A DNA stretch of 64,000 nucleotides, from contig JBBDYN010000048.1 of assembly GCA_040901465.1 (NCBI GenBank), positions 16,527 through 80,526 of the forward strand, given 5' to 3'. The position numbers were made by a program, and so were the translations under genes. This document shows, in pieces, positions 49,036 through 57,531 of the stretch. The notes below the pieces were generated by a model. That model did not search any database. It worked only from the letters and a program-made list of their open reading frames with translations, and had not been told where the DNA came from. Origin of the DNA: JAUSIF01 sp040901465 (lineage in GTDB: Bacteria; Pseudomonadota; Alphaproteobacteria; Rhizobiales; Xanthobacteraceae). The stretch's first letter is position 1; every line of letters starts with the position of its first letter.

Positions 49036-50226
49036 ATGAGCCAAGGATTCCTCCCGTACAGCCGACAGACGATCGACGAGGACGACATTGCCGCGGTGGC
49101 AGCGGCGCTGAGCGCCGACATGCTCACGACGGGGCCGCGGGTCGAGGAATTCGAGCAGGCGTTTGCGCACGCGACCGGCGCCGCGAACGCGGTCGCCTGC
49201 AATTCGGGGACGGCGGCGCTGCACCTCGCCGCGCTGGCGCTCGATCTCGCGGAGGGACAGACTGCCGTGGTGCCGGCGATGACGTTTCTCGCGACCGCCA
49301 ATGTCGTGCGGATGACCGGTGCCGAGGTGGTGCTCGCCGATGTCGATCCCGACACGGGGCTACTCACGCCGGCGACGTTCGAAGCGGCGGTCGCACGCGG
49401 CGCGGCGGCCGGCCGCAAGGTGCGCGCGGCGTTTCCGGTGCATCTCAACGGTCAGGTTTGCGACATGGCGGGGCTTGCCGCGGCGGCGGCTCGGCACGGA
49501 ATCGCCCTTGTCGAGGACGCCTGCCATGTGCTCGGTCTCGACGGCATCGGCGCGACGGCGCATTCGGCGGCGGCGTGCTTCTCGACGCATCCCGTCAAGG
49601 CGATTGCAACGGGTGAGGGCGGTGTCGTGACAACGCGCGACGCGGACGCGGCCGAGCGCATGCGGCGCCTGCGTTCGCACGGCATGGTGCGGGAGCCGGG
49701 CCAATTCACGAACCGCGAACTCGGCCTGGAGGATGGCGCGGCCAATCCCTGGTACTACGAAATGTCCGAGATCGGCTGGAATTACCGCATGCCGGATATA
49801 CTCTGCGCGCTCGGCATCGCGCAATTGAAGAAGCTCGATCGTTTCCATGCGCGCCGGCGCGCGATCGCCGCGCGCTACGAGCGGCTGCTCGCGCCGCTCG
49901 CGCCCGCGATCCGCCCGGTTTCGCGGGCCGCAAGTACGCACGGCTGGCATCTCTACGTCATTCACGCGGATTTCCGGACGCTCGGCACCACGCGCGCGCG
50001 GCTCATGAAGGCGCTCCGCGCCGAGGGCATCGGCACCCAGGTGCATTATATTCCGCTGCACTGGCAGCCCTATTACCGGCGCCGCTACGGCGCGATTTCA
50101 CTGCCGGGTGCGGAGGCCTATTATCAGCGATGCCTGTCGATCCCGATGTTTCCGGCGATGAGCGACGCCGACGTCGAGCGGGTGGCGGCGGTGCTGGCGC
50201 AGATCGCGCAAGGGGTTGCGGCGTGA
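49036..50226 (+). CDS. pseC: UDP-4-amino-4,6-dideoxy-N-acetyl-beta-L-altrosamine transaminase, PseC
   Basis: 396 residues from ATG 49036 (MSQGFLPYSRQTIDEDDI); a GTG two codons upstream is also possible. It is a DegT/DnrJ/EryC1 family PLP aminotransferase: AVACNSGTAALHLAALALDL near residue 60, and the PLP lysine in CFSTHPVKAIATGEGGVVTTRD. The HPVK-x-IATGEGG signature is typical of PseC. It transfers an amino group from glutamate to the 4-keto product of PseB. It lies between pseB and the pseG-GNAT fusion gene and shares their high GC content. Confidence 0.93.
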   Translation: MSQGFLPYSRQTIDEDDIAAVAAALSADMLTTGPRVEEFEQAFAHATGAANAVACNSGTAALHLAALALDLAEGQTAVVPAMTFLATANVVRMTGAEVVLADVDPDTGLLTPATFEAAVARGAAAGRKVRAAFPVHLNGQVCDMAGLAAAAARHGIALVEDACHVLGLDGIGATAHSAAACFSTHPVKAIATGEGGVVTTRDADAAERMRRLRSHGMVREPGQFTNRELGLEDGAANPWYYEMSEIGWNYRMPDILCALGIAQLKKLDRFHARRRAIAARYERLLAPLAPAIRPVSRAASTHGWHLYVIHADFRTLGTTRARLMKALRAEGIGTQVHYIPLHWQPYYRRRYGAISLPGAEAYYQRCLSIPMFPAMSDADVERVAAVLAQIAQGVAA

Positions 50227-50258
50227 AGCCGGACTGAGGCGGCGATTGGGTCGGGCCG

Positions 50259-51716
50259 ATGTCTAGTGTCGTGTTTCGCGCCGATGCCGACCGCGTGATC
50301 GGCTCGGGTCACGTAATGCGGGCGCTCTCGCTTGCGGCGGAATTTTCGTCGGGCGGCTGGACGGTCGGCTTCGCCGCCAGCGCAGAATCGTTCGCCTCGG
50401 TGCAGGCGCTGGGCGCGGAAAATATCGAAAAACTGACGCTTCCGGGCGCGCGCGGGGACGAAGCGGCGGCGCTTGCGCGCCGCTGGCCGACCGGCGCCGA
50501 CGTGCTGATCGTCGATCATTACGGGCGCAATGCAACGTTCGAGCGCGCCTGCCGTCCGTGGGCGAAGCGGATCGTCGTGATCGACGATCTAGCCGATCGC
50601 GAGCACGACGCGGACGTGCTGACGGACGCGGTCAACCCCGCGACCGCGTATCGGGCGCTTGTCCCGCCGGCATGCGAGATTCTCGCGGGGCCCGATTTCG
50701 CAATCGTGCATCCGGCGTTCCGGCGTGCGCGCGAAGCGGCGCTCGCGCGGCGCGGCGAGCGGCCGGTGCAGCGGGTGCTCGTGAGCTTTGGCCAGGTCGA
50801 TCCGCCGAACGCGACGATGCAGGCGCTCGCGGCGCTGGAGGCGGCGGGGTTCGCAGGAACGGTCGACGTGGTTCTCGGCAAGTCGGCGCCGCATTTGGCT
50901 GCCGTTCGCGCGGCGACGGCGGGTCGTGTCCGGGTAGACGTGAGCGCCGAGGAAATGGCGGCGCTGATGACCCATGCGGATCTTGCGATCGGCGCCGGCG
51001 GCGTGACGGCGTGGGAGCGGTGCTGCCTGGGGCTGCCGTCGATCCTGGTGACGCTTGCCGACAACCAGCTTGGAATTGCCGCCGCGGTCGCGAACTCAGG
51101 AGCGGGGATCGATGCGGGGCCGATGGGTGCCGGCGCCGAAAGGCAGCTGATCGAGGCGTTGCGCGAACTGCTCACGGACCCGGGACGGCGGAGCGCGATG
51201 GCGCGGGCTGCCGCGTCGCTCGTGGACGGGCGCGGTGCGGCGCGCGTATTGCTCGCTTCGGTCGGATCGTGCGTCGCCGGCAGCGGCCGGAAGGTGACCT
51301 TGCGGCTCGCCGGTGCGGACGACGAGGCTTGGTTGCTCGCACTCCAATCGAAGCCGGAGACGCGCCGGTTTGCGAATGATCCGTCGCCACCGACGTCAGA
51401 TGGCCACCGACGCTGGCTCGCGCAGACACTTGCGGACCCGCTGCGGCTTTTGATGATCGCCGAGGCCGACGGCAACCGTGCGGCAATGCTGCGTGTCGAC
51501 CACGGCGAAGCAGCGGACCGAGTCAATATTGCAGTCGACCCCGGCTATCATCGCCAGGGCACCGGCGCGGCCGTGCTTTCGCTCGCCGCGCGGCTGCGTC
51601 CGGGCCGGGTGCTCGAGGCGGAGGTGCTTCCCGGCAACAAGGCGTCGCTGGCATTATTTGCCGGCGCAGGCTATCGGCAGGTCGAGAAGAGATTGTTCAG
51701 ACGCGAGCCGACATGA
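50259..51716 (+). CDS. pseG: PseG hydrolase fused to a GNAT acetyltransferase (PseG-PseH-like)
   Basis: 485 residues in two domains. Residues 1 to about 335 are PseG, the UDP-sugar hydrolase that removes UDP from UDP-2,4-diacetamido-2,4,6-trideoxy-L-altropyranose: VVFRADADRVIGSGHVMRALSLA carries the catalytic His, and LAIGAGGVTAWERCCLGLPSILV is the nucleotide-binding loop. From about residue 348 a GNAT fold begins (VTLRLAGADDEAWLLALQSKPETRRF, then INIAVDPGYHRQGTGAAVLSLAAR-like acetyl-CoA loop with QGTG). No separate pseH gene is found in the window, so the GNAT part probably does the PseH N-acetylation. Its stop overlaps the pseI ATG (ATGA). Confidence 0.92.
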   Translation: MSSVVFRADADRVIGSGHVMRALSLAAEFSSGGWTVGFAASAESFASVQALGAENIEKLTLPGARGDEAAALARRWPTGADVLIVDHYGRNATFERACRPWAKRIVVIDDLADREHDADVLTDAVNPATAYRALVPPACEILAGPDFAIVHPAFRRAREAALARRGERPVQRVLVSFGQVDPPNATMQALAALEAAGFAGTVDVVLGKSAPHLAAVRAATAGRVRVDVSAEEMAALMTHADLAIGAGGVTAWERCCLGLPSILVTLADNQLGIAAAVANSGAGIDAGPMGAGAERQLIEALRELLTDPGRRSAMARAAASLVDGRGAARVLLASVGSCVAGSGRKVTLRLAGADDEAWLLALQSKPETRRFANDPSPPTSDGHRRWLAQTLADPLRLLMIAEADGNRAAMLRVDHGEAADRVNIAVDPGYHRQGTGAAVLSLAARLRPGRVLEAEVLPGNKASLALFAGAGYRQVEKRLFRREPT

Positions 51717-52768
51717 ACCCGCGCGCGCTGCAAATCGCCGGCCGGCGGATCGGCGCCGGCCATCCTCCCTACGTGATTGCCGAGCTCTCCGGCAATCACA
51801 ACGGGGAAATCGCGCGTGCGTTCCGGTTGATCGACGCGGCAAGACAAGCAGGCGCCGATGCGGTGAAGCTGCAAACCTATACCGCCGATACGATCACCAT
51901 CGACCACGCGGGTCCGGGCTTCGTGATCGAGGGCGGATTGTGGCACGGGCGCCGGCTGCACGAACTTTATCAAGAGGCGCATACGCCCTGGGATTGGCAT
52001 CCCGCGCTGTTCGCGCACGCGAGCAAGATCGGCATCACCTGTTTCTCCTCGCCGTTCGATGCAAGCGCCGTCGACCTGCTCGAACGCCTCGGCGCACCGG
52101 CATACAAGATCGCGTCGTTCGAGATCGTGGATACGCCGCTCATTCGCTACGCGGCCAAGAGCGGCAAGCCGCTGATCATTTCGACGGGCATGGCCGAGGC
52201 GAGCGAGATCGACGAAGCGGTGGCCGCCGCGCGAGAGGCCGGTGCCGGTGCAATCGCACTTCTTCATTGCGTGTCCGCTTATCCGACGCCGACGGAGGAG
52301 GCGAACCTCGCGCGCATTCCGGCGCTCGCAGAGCGATACGATTGCCCGATCGGACTCTCGGACCACTCGCTCGGCATCGAGGTGGCGATCGGCGCAGTTG
52401 CGCTCGGCGCCGCGATCATCGAGAAGCATCTTACCCTCGCGCGCGCCGACGGCGGGCCGGACGCGGCCTTTTCGCTTGAGCCAAGCGAACTCGCGGCGCT
52501 CGTGAAGGGCGTACGCACGGCGCATGCGGCCGTGGGGCGCGCCGACTACGGACACGCGGCGAGCGAAAAACCCAACATGGCGTTCCGCCGCTCGCTCTAT
52601 GCGGTCAAGGATATTGCGGCCGGCGAAGTTCTCACTGACCAGAACGTGCGTTCCATCCGTCCCGGTTACGGGCTTGCTCCCAAGCATCTGCCGGAAATCC
52701 TCGGCCACCGTGCGCGGCGGGCAATTGCGCGCGGGACGCCGATGTCGTTCGATCTGGTGGAGCAATGA
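51713..52768 (+). CDS. pseI: Pseudaminic acid synthase PseI
   Basis: 351 residues. PseI condenses the hexose product of PseG with phosphoenolpyruvate to form pseudaminic acid. The NeuB fold starts IAELSGNHNGEIARAFRLIDAARQAGADAVKLQTYTADTITID, a sequence typical of PseI. The metal-binding His residues are present in GLSDHSLGIEV and AIIEKHLTLARADGGPDAAFSL. The C-terminal SAF (antifreeze-like) domain runs from NMAFRRSLYAVKDIAAGEVLTDQNV to the end. It is translationally coupled to pseG. The gene is the last of the plus-strand pse run; the next two genes are on the other strand. Confidence 0.94.
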   Translation: MNPRALQIAGRRIGAGHPPYVIAELSGNHNGEIARAFRLIDAARQAGADAVKLQTYTADTITIDHAGPGFVIEGGLWHGRRLHELYQEAHTPWDWHPALFAHASKIGITCFSSPFDASAVDLLERLGAPAYKIASFEIVDTPLIRYAAKSGKPLIISTGMAEASEIDEAVAAAREAGAGAIALLHCVSAYPTPTEEANLARIPALAERYDCPIGLSDHSLGIEVAIGAVALGAAIIEKHLTLARADGGPDAAFSLEPSELAALVKGVRTAHAAVGRADYGHAASEKPNMAFRRSLYAVKDIAAGEVLTDQNVRSIRPGYGLAPKHLPEILGHRARRAIARGTPMSFDLVEQ

Positions 52769-52837
52769 AGTAGCCGGCGATCGAGACAGCGGTATGCAAG
52801 ACCTATTGTGAAACGTCACGATCGCAAGAAAAGGGAG

Positions 52838-53818
52838 CTAGCCACCCTGATACCACCGCAGAAAGCATTCGACAATGTGGCTTACTTTTGCGCGAGCGAC
52901 ATGGCGTCCATCCTGAACATAGAAATCAGCATCGCGCGATAGCTCAAAGCTTGGAAAATAGAATACGTTCTCGAATTGCGAGCAGACCTCAGCGGCAGCG
53001 ACGCGCTGCTTAGCTTTGGAGAGGGAGTTCGCGGTTACAACGGACTCGCTCTTCGCTGTTCGCTGCAGGGGAACGGGAGAAACCGTCAGGACTACATCCG
53101 CCCGCGGACTCAGCTGTCGAATTCTTCGTATTGCGTCGCCGGCCATTCGTACGACATCACCGACTGAAAGATCGACGAACTCGCAGAGATGTTCGTCCAC
53201 TCTCGCCCCGTAAGAATTGCAAACGACAAGGCCGCTCTTGCGGTCAGCCCATACTTCGGTCATCCCAAGCGTAATGACGAACAAGTCGGCGTTTCTCGCG
53301 CCTTCTCTTATTTTCTCCGAGATTTCGTTGGAGAGGGCTTCGAGCAAGTTGAGTTCGGTGGCGTAGACTTGCTTTCGGAACGGGTCTTGCCACTTAGCAT
53401 CGAACCTGCCCTGATTGGACGAGACGATTGATTTGACGAACCGCTTAAGCTGTCGGGTGACAGTGTCTTGAAGCGAAAGGTCGTAGAAAAATTCTCGTGA
53501 AAAGATAGGCTTTGGCGCGGCGATATTTTCGATCTCCTGCAATACGCTCGCGATGCTATAGTGATTGATGTTGTCGCGTTCGGGTAACTTGCCGACCATT
53601 GCCTTTGTCGGGTCGAACTCGATCTCGAAATACTTTGGGAACGTGTCATAACCGAGCGCGGCAAGCTCATGCCTGATTTCCAGCGCGAAGCACGAACCGA
53701 CGGTGAAAATCTTCTTACCGGCGAGTGGTCCGCGATTGATTGGGACGAGCGTGATCGGTTGCTCGGCGCCAGCTGATGCATCCCATTTCGTTCGATGGTG
53801 TCGGACAATCTCGAACAT
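52838..53818 (-). CDS. GSCFA domain-containing protein
   Basis: 326 residues. The family motif appears at residues 41-45 in KKIFTVGSCFALEIRHELAALGYDTFPKYFEIEFDPTKA. The fold is SGNH-hydrolase-like; the Ser in GSCFA may be the nucleophile, and VITLGMTEVWADRKSGLVVCNSYGARV carries the conserved GMTExW segment of the group. The function is not established, but members are frequent in surface polysaccharide loci. The ATG overlaps the stop of the dioxygenase gene upstream (TGATG), so the two are coupled. Both are more AT-rich than the pse genes around them, which suggests separate acquisition. Confidence 0.87.
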   Translation of the reverse strand: MFEIVRHHRTKWDASAGAEQPITLVPINRGPLAGKKIFTVGSCFALEIRHELAALGYDTFPKYFEIEFDPTKAMVGKLPERDNINHYSIASVLQEIENIAAPKPIFSREFFYDLSLQDTVTRQLKRFVKSIVSSNQGRFDAKWQDPFRKQVYATELNLLEALSNEISEKIREGARNADLFVITLGMTEVWADRKSGLVVCNSYGARVDEHLCEFVDLSVGDVVRMAGDAIRRIRQLSPRADVVLTVSPVPLQRTAKSESVVTANSLSKAKQRVAAAEVCSQFENVFYFPSFELSRDADFYVQDGRHVARAKVSHIVECFLRWYQGG

Positions 53819-54849
53819 CAGGTCCGATCGGCGGTGAGAAAGGCTTCAAGCCGGCGCAGGCTGGGATTGTTGAGCACGCGGACGCCGCTCTTGGCCAGCC
53901 GCGCAACAAATTCGGGGCGATTGCAATCGAACATCTGATCCCATTTGCCAAGATTGTTCGGGTGCAACAGCCGGTTCACTTGCAAGCCGCGGCTCCAATC
54001 CGATTCTGTGCAAAAATCGATAATCACTGATGTTCTAGTTTCGCGGAAAGGGCGTGCGATCAATGACAGAATTGAACGCCCAAGCCGCGTGCTCAATGTC
54101 ACGCGTTTTATCACGTTGTCCCAGAATGTCGGAAGTGCAACGTGATCAAACGGTCGCCGCAGTCGCACAAAATAGCCCGAGTGCTTGCACTTGAGACTAA
54201 AGAGAATTGCGTCGCCGGGCCGTACCGGGGGGTTAACATAGCCGGCGCCTGGGATCAGAATTTCCTTGAAACGGAATTTCGCCAGGGCGCGGAACCCATT
54301 CTTCGAGAATAGTGCGTGGCGTCGATGGCTGCCCGTGCGAAATTTGGTACCGCCCGAAAAAGTTTCGTGATCGTCAAGATAGATAAACAAGCGATAGACC
54401 GGCCAAATTGGATGTTGAGTGATGTCGTGTGGATCGGACTGCGTTCTTATCAAGGAGTTCGGCGGCGCGTCGACTGCGATGGGAAACCCCTTGGCGTCGT
54501 CGTGATAGTGGTGCTCCTTCGCGGTGTCTGCGGGCCGGATATTGGATCGTCCGAAATAATAGACATCTTTCCCGACGTGTTCCTGCACAATTCGGTGGAC
54601 CGCGAACTCATCGACCAAAATGTCGAAAATAGGGGTCCTGTGGATGTTCGTGGCGTCGCCATGTTCTATCGCTAGGCGCTTGAACTCGTCCACTCGCGCA
54701 CTGGGAACGATGCTCCTGATATGGACGAAGCCCCGTTGAGCCAATTCGGAATTCGACCAAGAGGCTGCGCTCTCATCCAGATCCTGAGCGGCAGTGGCCC
54801 GTGACCGGAACTCACTTTGGGGCAGGCCGATCGCTGAATTCGTGCTCAT
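53818..54849 (-). CDS. PhyH-type Fe(II)/2-oxoglutarate dioxygenase
   Basis: 343 residues. The phytanoyl-CoA dioxygenase fold is marked by an HxD iron site (EHHYHDDAKGF, His116 and Asp118), the distal His in FSLKCKHSGYFVRLRRP (His223) and the 2-oxoglutarate-binding Arg six residues later. The segment RLFIYLDDHETFSGGTKFRTGSHRRH is the usual middle motif. PhyH relatives hydroxylate a wide range of natural products and sugar derivatives. It is coupled with the GSCFA gene, and both are on the strand opposite to pseI. Substrate is unknown; a nonulosonate or a lipid/sugar intermediate is possible by context. Confidence 0.83.
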   Translation of the reverse strand: MSTNSAIGLPQSEFRSRATAAQDLDESAASWSNSELAQRGFVHIRSIVPSARVDEFKRLAIEHGDATNIHRTPIFDILVDEFAVHRIVQEHVGKDVYYFGRSNIRPADTAKEHHYHDDAKGFPIAVDAPPNSLIRTQSDPHDITQHPIWPVYRLFIYLDDHETFSGGTKFRTGSHRRHALFSKNGFRALAKFRFKEILIPGAGYVNPPVRPGDAILFSLKCKHSGYFVRLRRPFDHVALPTFWDNVIKRVTLSTRLGRSILSLIARPFRETRTSVIIDFCTESDWSRGLQVNRLLHPNNLGKWDQMFDCNRPEFVARLAKSGVRVLNNPSLRRLEAFLTADRT

Positions 54850-54879
54850 GTTCAGCCCCCATACCTAAAATCTAGAGAA

Positions 54880-54909
54880 ACTATCGCGCCACAACTACTC
54901 GGCTGTCAA
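54880..54909 (-). promoter_or_regulatory. Candidate promoter for the PhyH-GSCFA operon
   Basis: On the minus strand TTGACA (54904-54909) and GATAGT (54880-54885) are separated by 18 bases; transcription would start about 25 bases before the dioxygenase ATG. The -35 is a perfect consensus hexamer beside an AT-rich tract. Pattern match only. Confidence 0.5.
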
Positions 54910-55027
54910 TTTTTTTGCTGCTTGCCACCTCGGAGCATGAGGCCGGACTCAGCCCGCAAGGGAGCCAGCAAGGAATGCCTGTCGCACCAAGTCATTCCGC
55001 ACTGCGTCGGCAGTGCATCGTGCAAGT

Positions 55028-55750
55028 TCATCGGTTAGGCGCGAAACCGAGGCAGTCTCCATAGTAGCGTGCAAGGTCTAGGTCGGCGGCGGTGTCAATA
55101 TCGACGGACCGCTCTGGCGGCATGACGTGGCCCCGCAGCGGTTGTCCGTAAAAGCCGCGCTCGCGCAGGAAGGCGGACACATCGACCGAATAGGTGCTGC
55201 CGTTTCCTGCGAAGAAGCGGCCGGCCGCTTCGGCCCGGCGCGAGACCATCTCTGGAAAGACGGGGGTCAGTTTTCCTTCCACATCCCCGCGCAACGCCTG
55301 ATGCATTGCCTGTTGAAACTCTGTGACGGCCATGGCGAAATCGCAGCGGCCGCGCTCGAGCAGGGCATGGGTGGCGCGGATGTCTTCGGCGGAGCGCAGC
55401 GGCGCCGTCGCGTAGAGCACGGTGAGCGTATCGTAGCGCTCACCTTGACGCTCCAGGCGATCGAGCAATTCCTTGCAGACTTCGGTCACGGTGATTTCGT
55501 CGCGGCCGAGGGCTGCCGGACGCGTATCGACCTCGGCGCCGTAGTCGCGCGCCACACGCGCAATCTCCGCATTCTCTGTCGAGACGAGAATGCGGTGAAA
55601 AAGACCGGCGGCCTGCACCGCGGCGATCGTGTAGGCGAGGATCGGCTTGCCGAAGAAATCGATCACGTTCTTGCGCGGCAGCCGCTTCGACCCGCCGCGG
55701 GCGGGAATTACCGCGAGGTGCCGCAAGCCAGCCTCACTCGATGTCGCCAT
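55028..55750 (-). CDS. pseF: Acylneuraminate cytidylyltransferase family protein, PseF-like
   Basis: 240 residues from the ATG at 55750 (MATSSEAGLRHLAVIPARGGSKRL). The CMP-nonulosonate synthetase signature is IPARGGSKRLPRKNVIDFFGKPI, followed by LTVLYATAPLRSAEDIRATHALL and AMAVTEFQQAMHQAL; the last resembles the SVTEFP-type motif of PseF more than NeuA. It activates nonulosonic acids with CTP to the CMP form. Its start overlaps the second NeuB-family synthase by 17 bases, and both are on the minus strand, so they form a short operon. It is the only cytidylyltransferase seen here and may serve both synthases. The first stretch of upstream frame lies inside the synthase gene. Confidence 0.88.
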   Translation of the reverse strand: MATSSEAGLRHLAVIPARGGSKRLPRKNVIDFFGKPILAYTIAAVQAAGLFHRILVSTENAEIARVARDYGAEVDTRPAALGRDEITVTEVCKELLDRLERQGERYDTLTVLYATAPLRSAEDIRATHALLERGRCDFAMAVTEFQQAMHQALRGDVEGKLTPVFPEMVSRRAEAAGRFFAGNGSTYSVDVSAFLRERGFYGQPLRGHVMPPERSVDIDTAADLDLARYYGDCLGFAPNR

Positions 55751-56786
55751 GGGTAAGCATATGCCCCTTGGGCCGGTCGTGCCGCAGCTTTGCGGCCGAC
55801 AGCCGCTCGAATTCATCGGGGCCGACGCCAAAGCCCGGACGCCGAAATTCGATCTTCAATTCGGACAATGGCGTTCCGGCCGGGGCGTCTTGCGCCAGAA
55901 AAGAGCTGCGCCGGACTGCGTTGCGGCGTCGGCGCTCTTCTGGGGTCATGATGCGGCGCTCACTGCCAAGCGCCTGTTCGACGGTTCGGATCGATCGCAC
56001 GAAAATCTTGGCGTCTTCGGGTTCGAGCGAGAAAATATGCTCCGGACTGGGCGTGGTGCGATCAAAGGTAATCGTCTTCTCGACGAGATTGGCGCCCAGC
56101 GCGACGGCGGCAACGGTCATGTCCCAACCCGGCGAATGGTCGGAATAGGCGATGGGGACGCCGAAGAGGCGCTTCAGCGTGGGGATCACCCGGAGATTCA
56201 CGGCGCTTGGAATTGCCGGATAACCCGGGGGGCAATGGTGGATGATCACGCCGCCCTTTCCCTCGGCGCGGATGACGTCCACGGCGGTCTCGACCTCGCC
56301 CGTCGTCGCATTGCCGGTGTCGATCTGCACATTGAGCCCGGTACGCGCGGCCCTGCGAATGAATGGAAGGTGATTTACGTCGCCCGACGCGATCTTGACC
56401 GTGTCGCATTTCAGCTCGGTGATGAGATTGAGTTCATCGTCGAAGGTCACGGTCGCAAAGAATGCCAACGATAATTTGTCGCAATGATGCTTCAATTCAC
56501 GCCATTGCGACTCCGTCAGCATGCGTCGTTTCAATATCGCGTGCAGCGACTCCGAGACCGTTTTGGCCACACCGGTCGCCCGGTCGACAAGGACGTCGTA
56601 GCTGAATGGCTGTGCCCGGTCGGCGACAAGCCGGTCGGCGTCGACGATCTGGAATTTGATCGCGTCAGCGCCGGCTTCGACTGCGAGATCGGCAAGGCGT
56701 TTGGCCGTTTCTATGCCGCCGTGGGTCGGGCCCGCCTCAAAGGTAATGAAGCAAGGATTCCCGTCGCCGATCGGACGCATGGTCAT
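55734..56786 (-). CDS. Divergent NeuB-family nonulosonic acid synthase (second synthase)
   Basis: 350 residues with the full NeuB layout: TIM barrel from CFITFEAGPTHGGIETAKRLADLAVEAGADAIKFQI to about residue 270, and a C-terminal SAF domain (RSSFLAQDAPAGTPLSELKIEFRRPG...). The first metal-ligand His is kept in IAYSDHSPGW (His217), but where NeuB and PseI have Glu-Lys-His the sequence reads LVEKTITFDRT (Glu236-Lys237-Thr238), and the second (G)PDH-type loop reads SPEH. The gene therefore belongs to a divergent group whose substrate cannot be assumed. It is co-transcribed with the PseF-like gene and diverges from the hisH-hisF-amidotransferase operon. Confidence 0.88.
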   Translation of the reverse strand: MTMRPIGDGNPCFITFEAGPTHGGIETAKRLADLAVEAGADAIKFQIVDADRLVADRAQPFSYDVLVDRATGVAKTVSESLHAILKRRMLTESQWRELKHHCDKLSLAFFATVTFDDELNLITELKCDTVKIASGDVNHLPFIRRAARTGLNVQIDTGNATTGEVETAVDVIRAEGKGGVIIHHCPPGYPAIPSAVNLRVIPTLKRLFGVPIAYSDHSPGWDMTVAAVALGANLVEKTITFDRTTPSPEHIFSLEPEDAKIFVRSIRTVEQALGSERRIMTPEERRRRNAVRRSSFLAQDAPAGTPLSELKIEFRRPGFGVGPDEFERLSAAKLRHDRPKGHMLTHGDIE

Positions 56787-56907
56787 GGAATATTCGTCCG
56801 GGAAGACTGTGGCTTTGATGCCGCCGATCGCCTATTGCATGGCTCGCGAAGACTAGTTCATCGCCAATCAACCGGTCAATAAAAGCCGCCTGTCGGATGA
56901 TCGGATA

Positions 56908-57531
56908 ATGCCAAACGTGGCTGTAGTGGATTACGGAATGGGCAATTTGCGCTCGGTCATGAACGCGCTGGGCGAGCTCAGTGTTGCTGCGGAATTGATT
57001 ACCGAACCCGCAAGTGTCGATCGCTTCGAGCGATTGCTACTGCCCGGCGTCGGTGCGTTCGCGCAGGCAATCGCAACCCTGCGCAAGTCGGGAATGGCGG
57101 ATGCGCTCGATCGGTTCGTATCCAGCGGGAGGCCGGTTCTCGGCATTTGTCTCGGCATGCAGCTCATGTGCAGCATGTCGGAAGAGGACGGGATGCACGA
57201 AGGGCTGGGCTGGGTGCCGGCCCGCGTAGTATCGTTTCCGCGTAGCCGGGGACTGAAGATTCCGCACATGGGCTGGAACGCGTTGCATCTTGAGCGAAGC
57301 GATCCGCTTTTCGACGGCATAGACGAGGCCAGCGACGTCTACTTCGTACACTCGTATTATGTTGCCTGCGAGCGGGCGGCGGACGTGCTCGCCAGCACCG
57401 AGCATGGCGTCGCCTTTGCTTCGATCATGGGCAGGAAGAATCTTTACGGGATGCAGTTTCACCCGGAGAAAAGTCAGAGTATCGGGCTTCGCCTGCTCGC
57501 GAATTTTCTGCGGCTGCCGTCTCAATGCTGA
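56908..57531 (+). CDS. HisH-like glutaminase subunit of the sugar amidotransferase system
   Basis: 207 residues. The class I glutamine amidotransferase triad is complete: Cys81 in GICLGMQLM and His185-x-Glu187 in YGMQFHPEKSQ. The N-terminus (VAVVDYGMGNLRSVMNALGEL) is typical HisH. Its adjacency to an HisF-like gene lacking a key catalytic residue and to a PP-loop sugar amidotransferase shows that it supplies ammonia for sugar amidination, as do HisH2/WbpG-linked proteins of Pseudomonas aeruginosa O-antigen. It overlaps the hisF-like gene by seven bases. Genuine histidine biosynthesis genes are not here. Confidence 0.88.
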   Translation: MPNVAVVDYGMGNLRSVMNALGELSVAAELITEPASVDRFERLLLPGVGAFAQAIATLRKSGMADALDRFVSSGRPVLGICLGMQLMCSMSEEDGMHEGLGWVPARVVSFPRSRGLKIPHMGWNALHLERSDPLFDGIDEASDVYFVHSYYVACERAADVLASTEHGVAFASIMGRKNLYGMQFHPEKSQSIGLRLLANFLRLPSQC

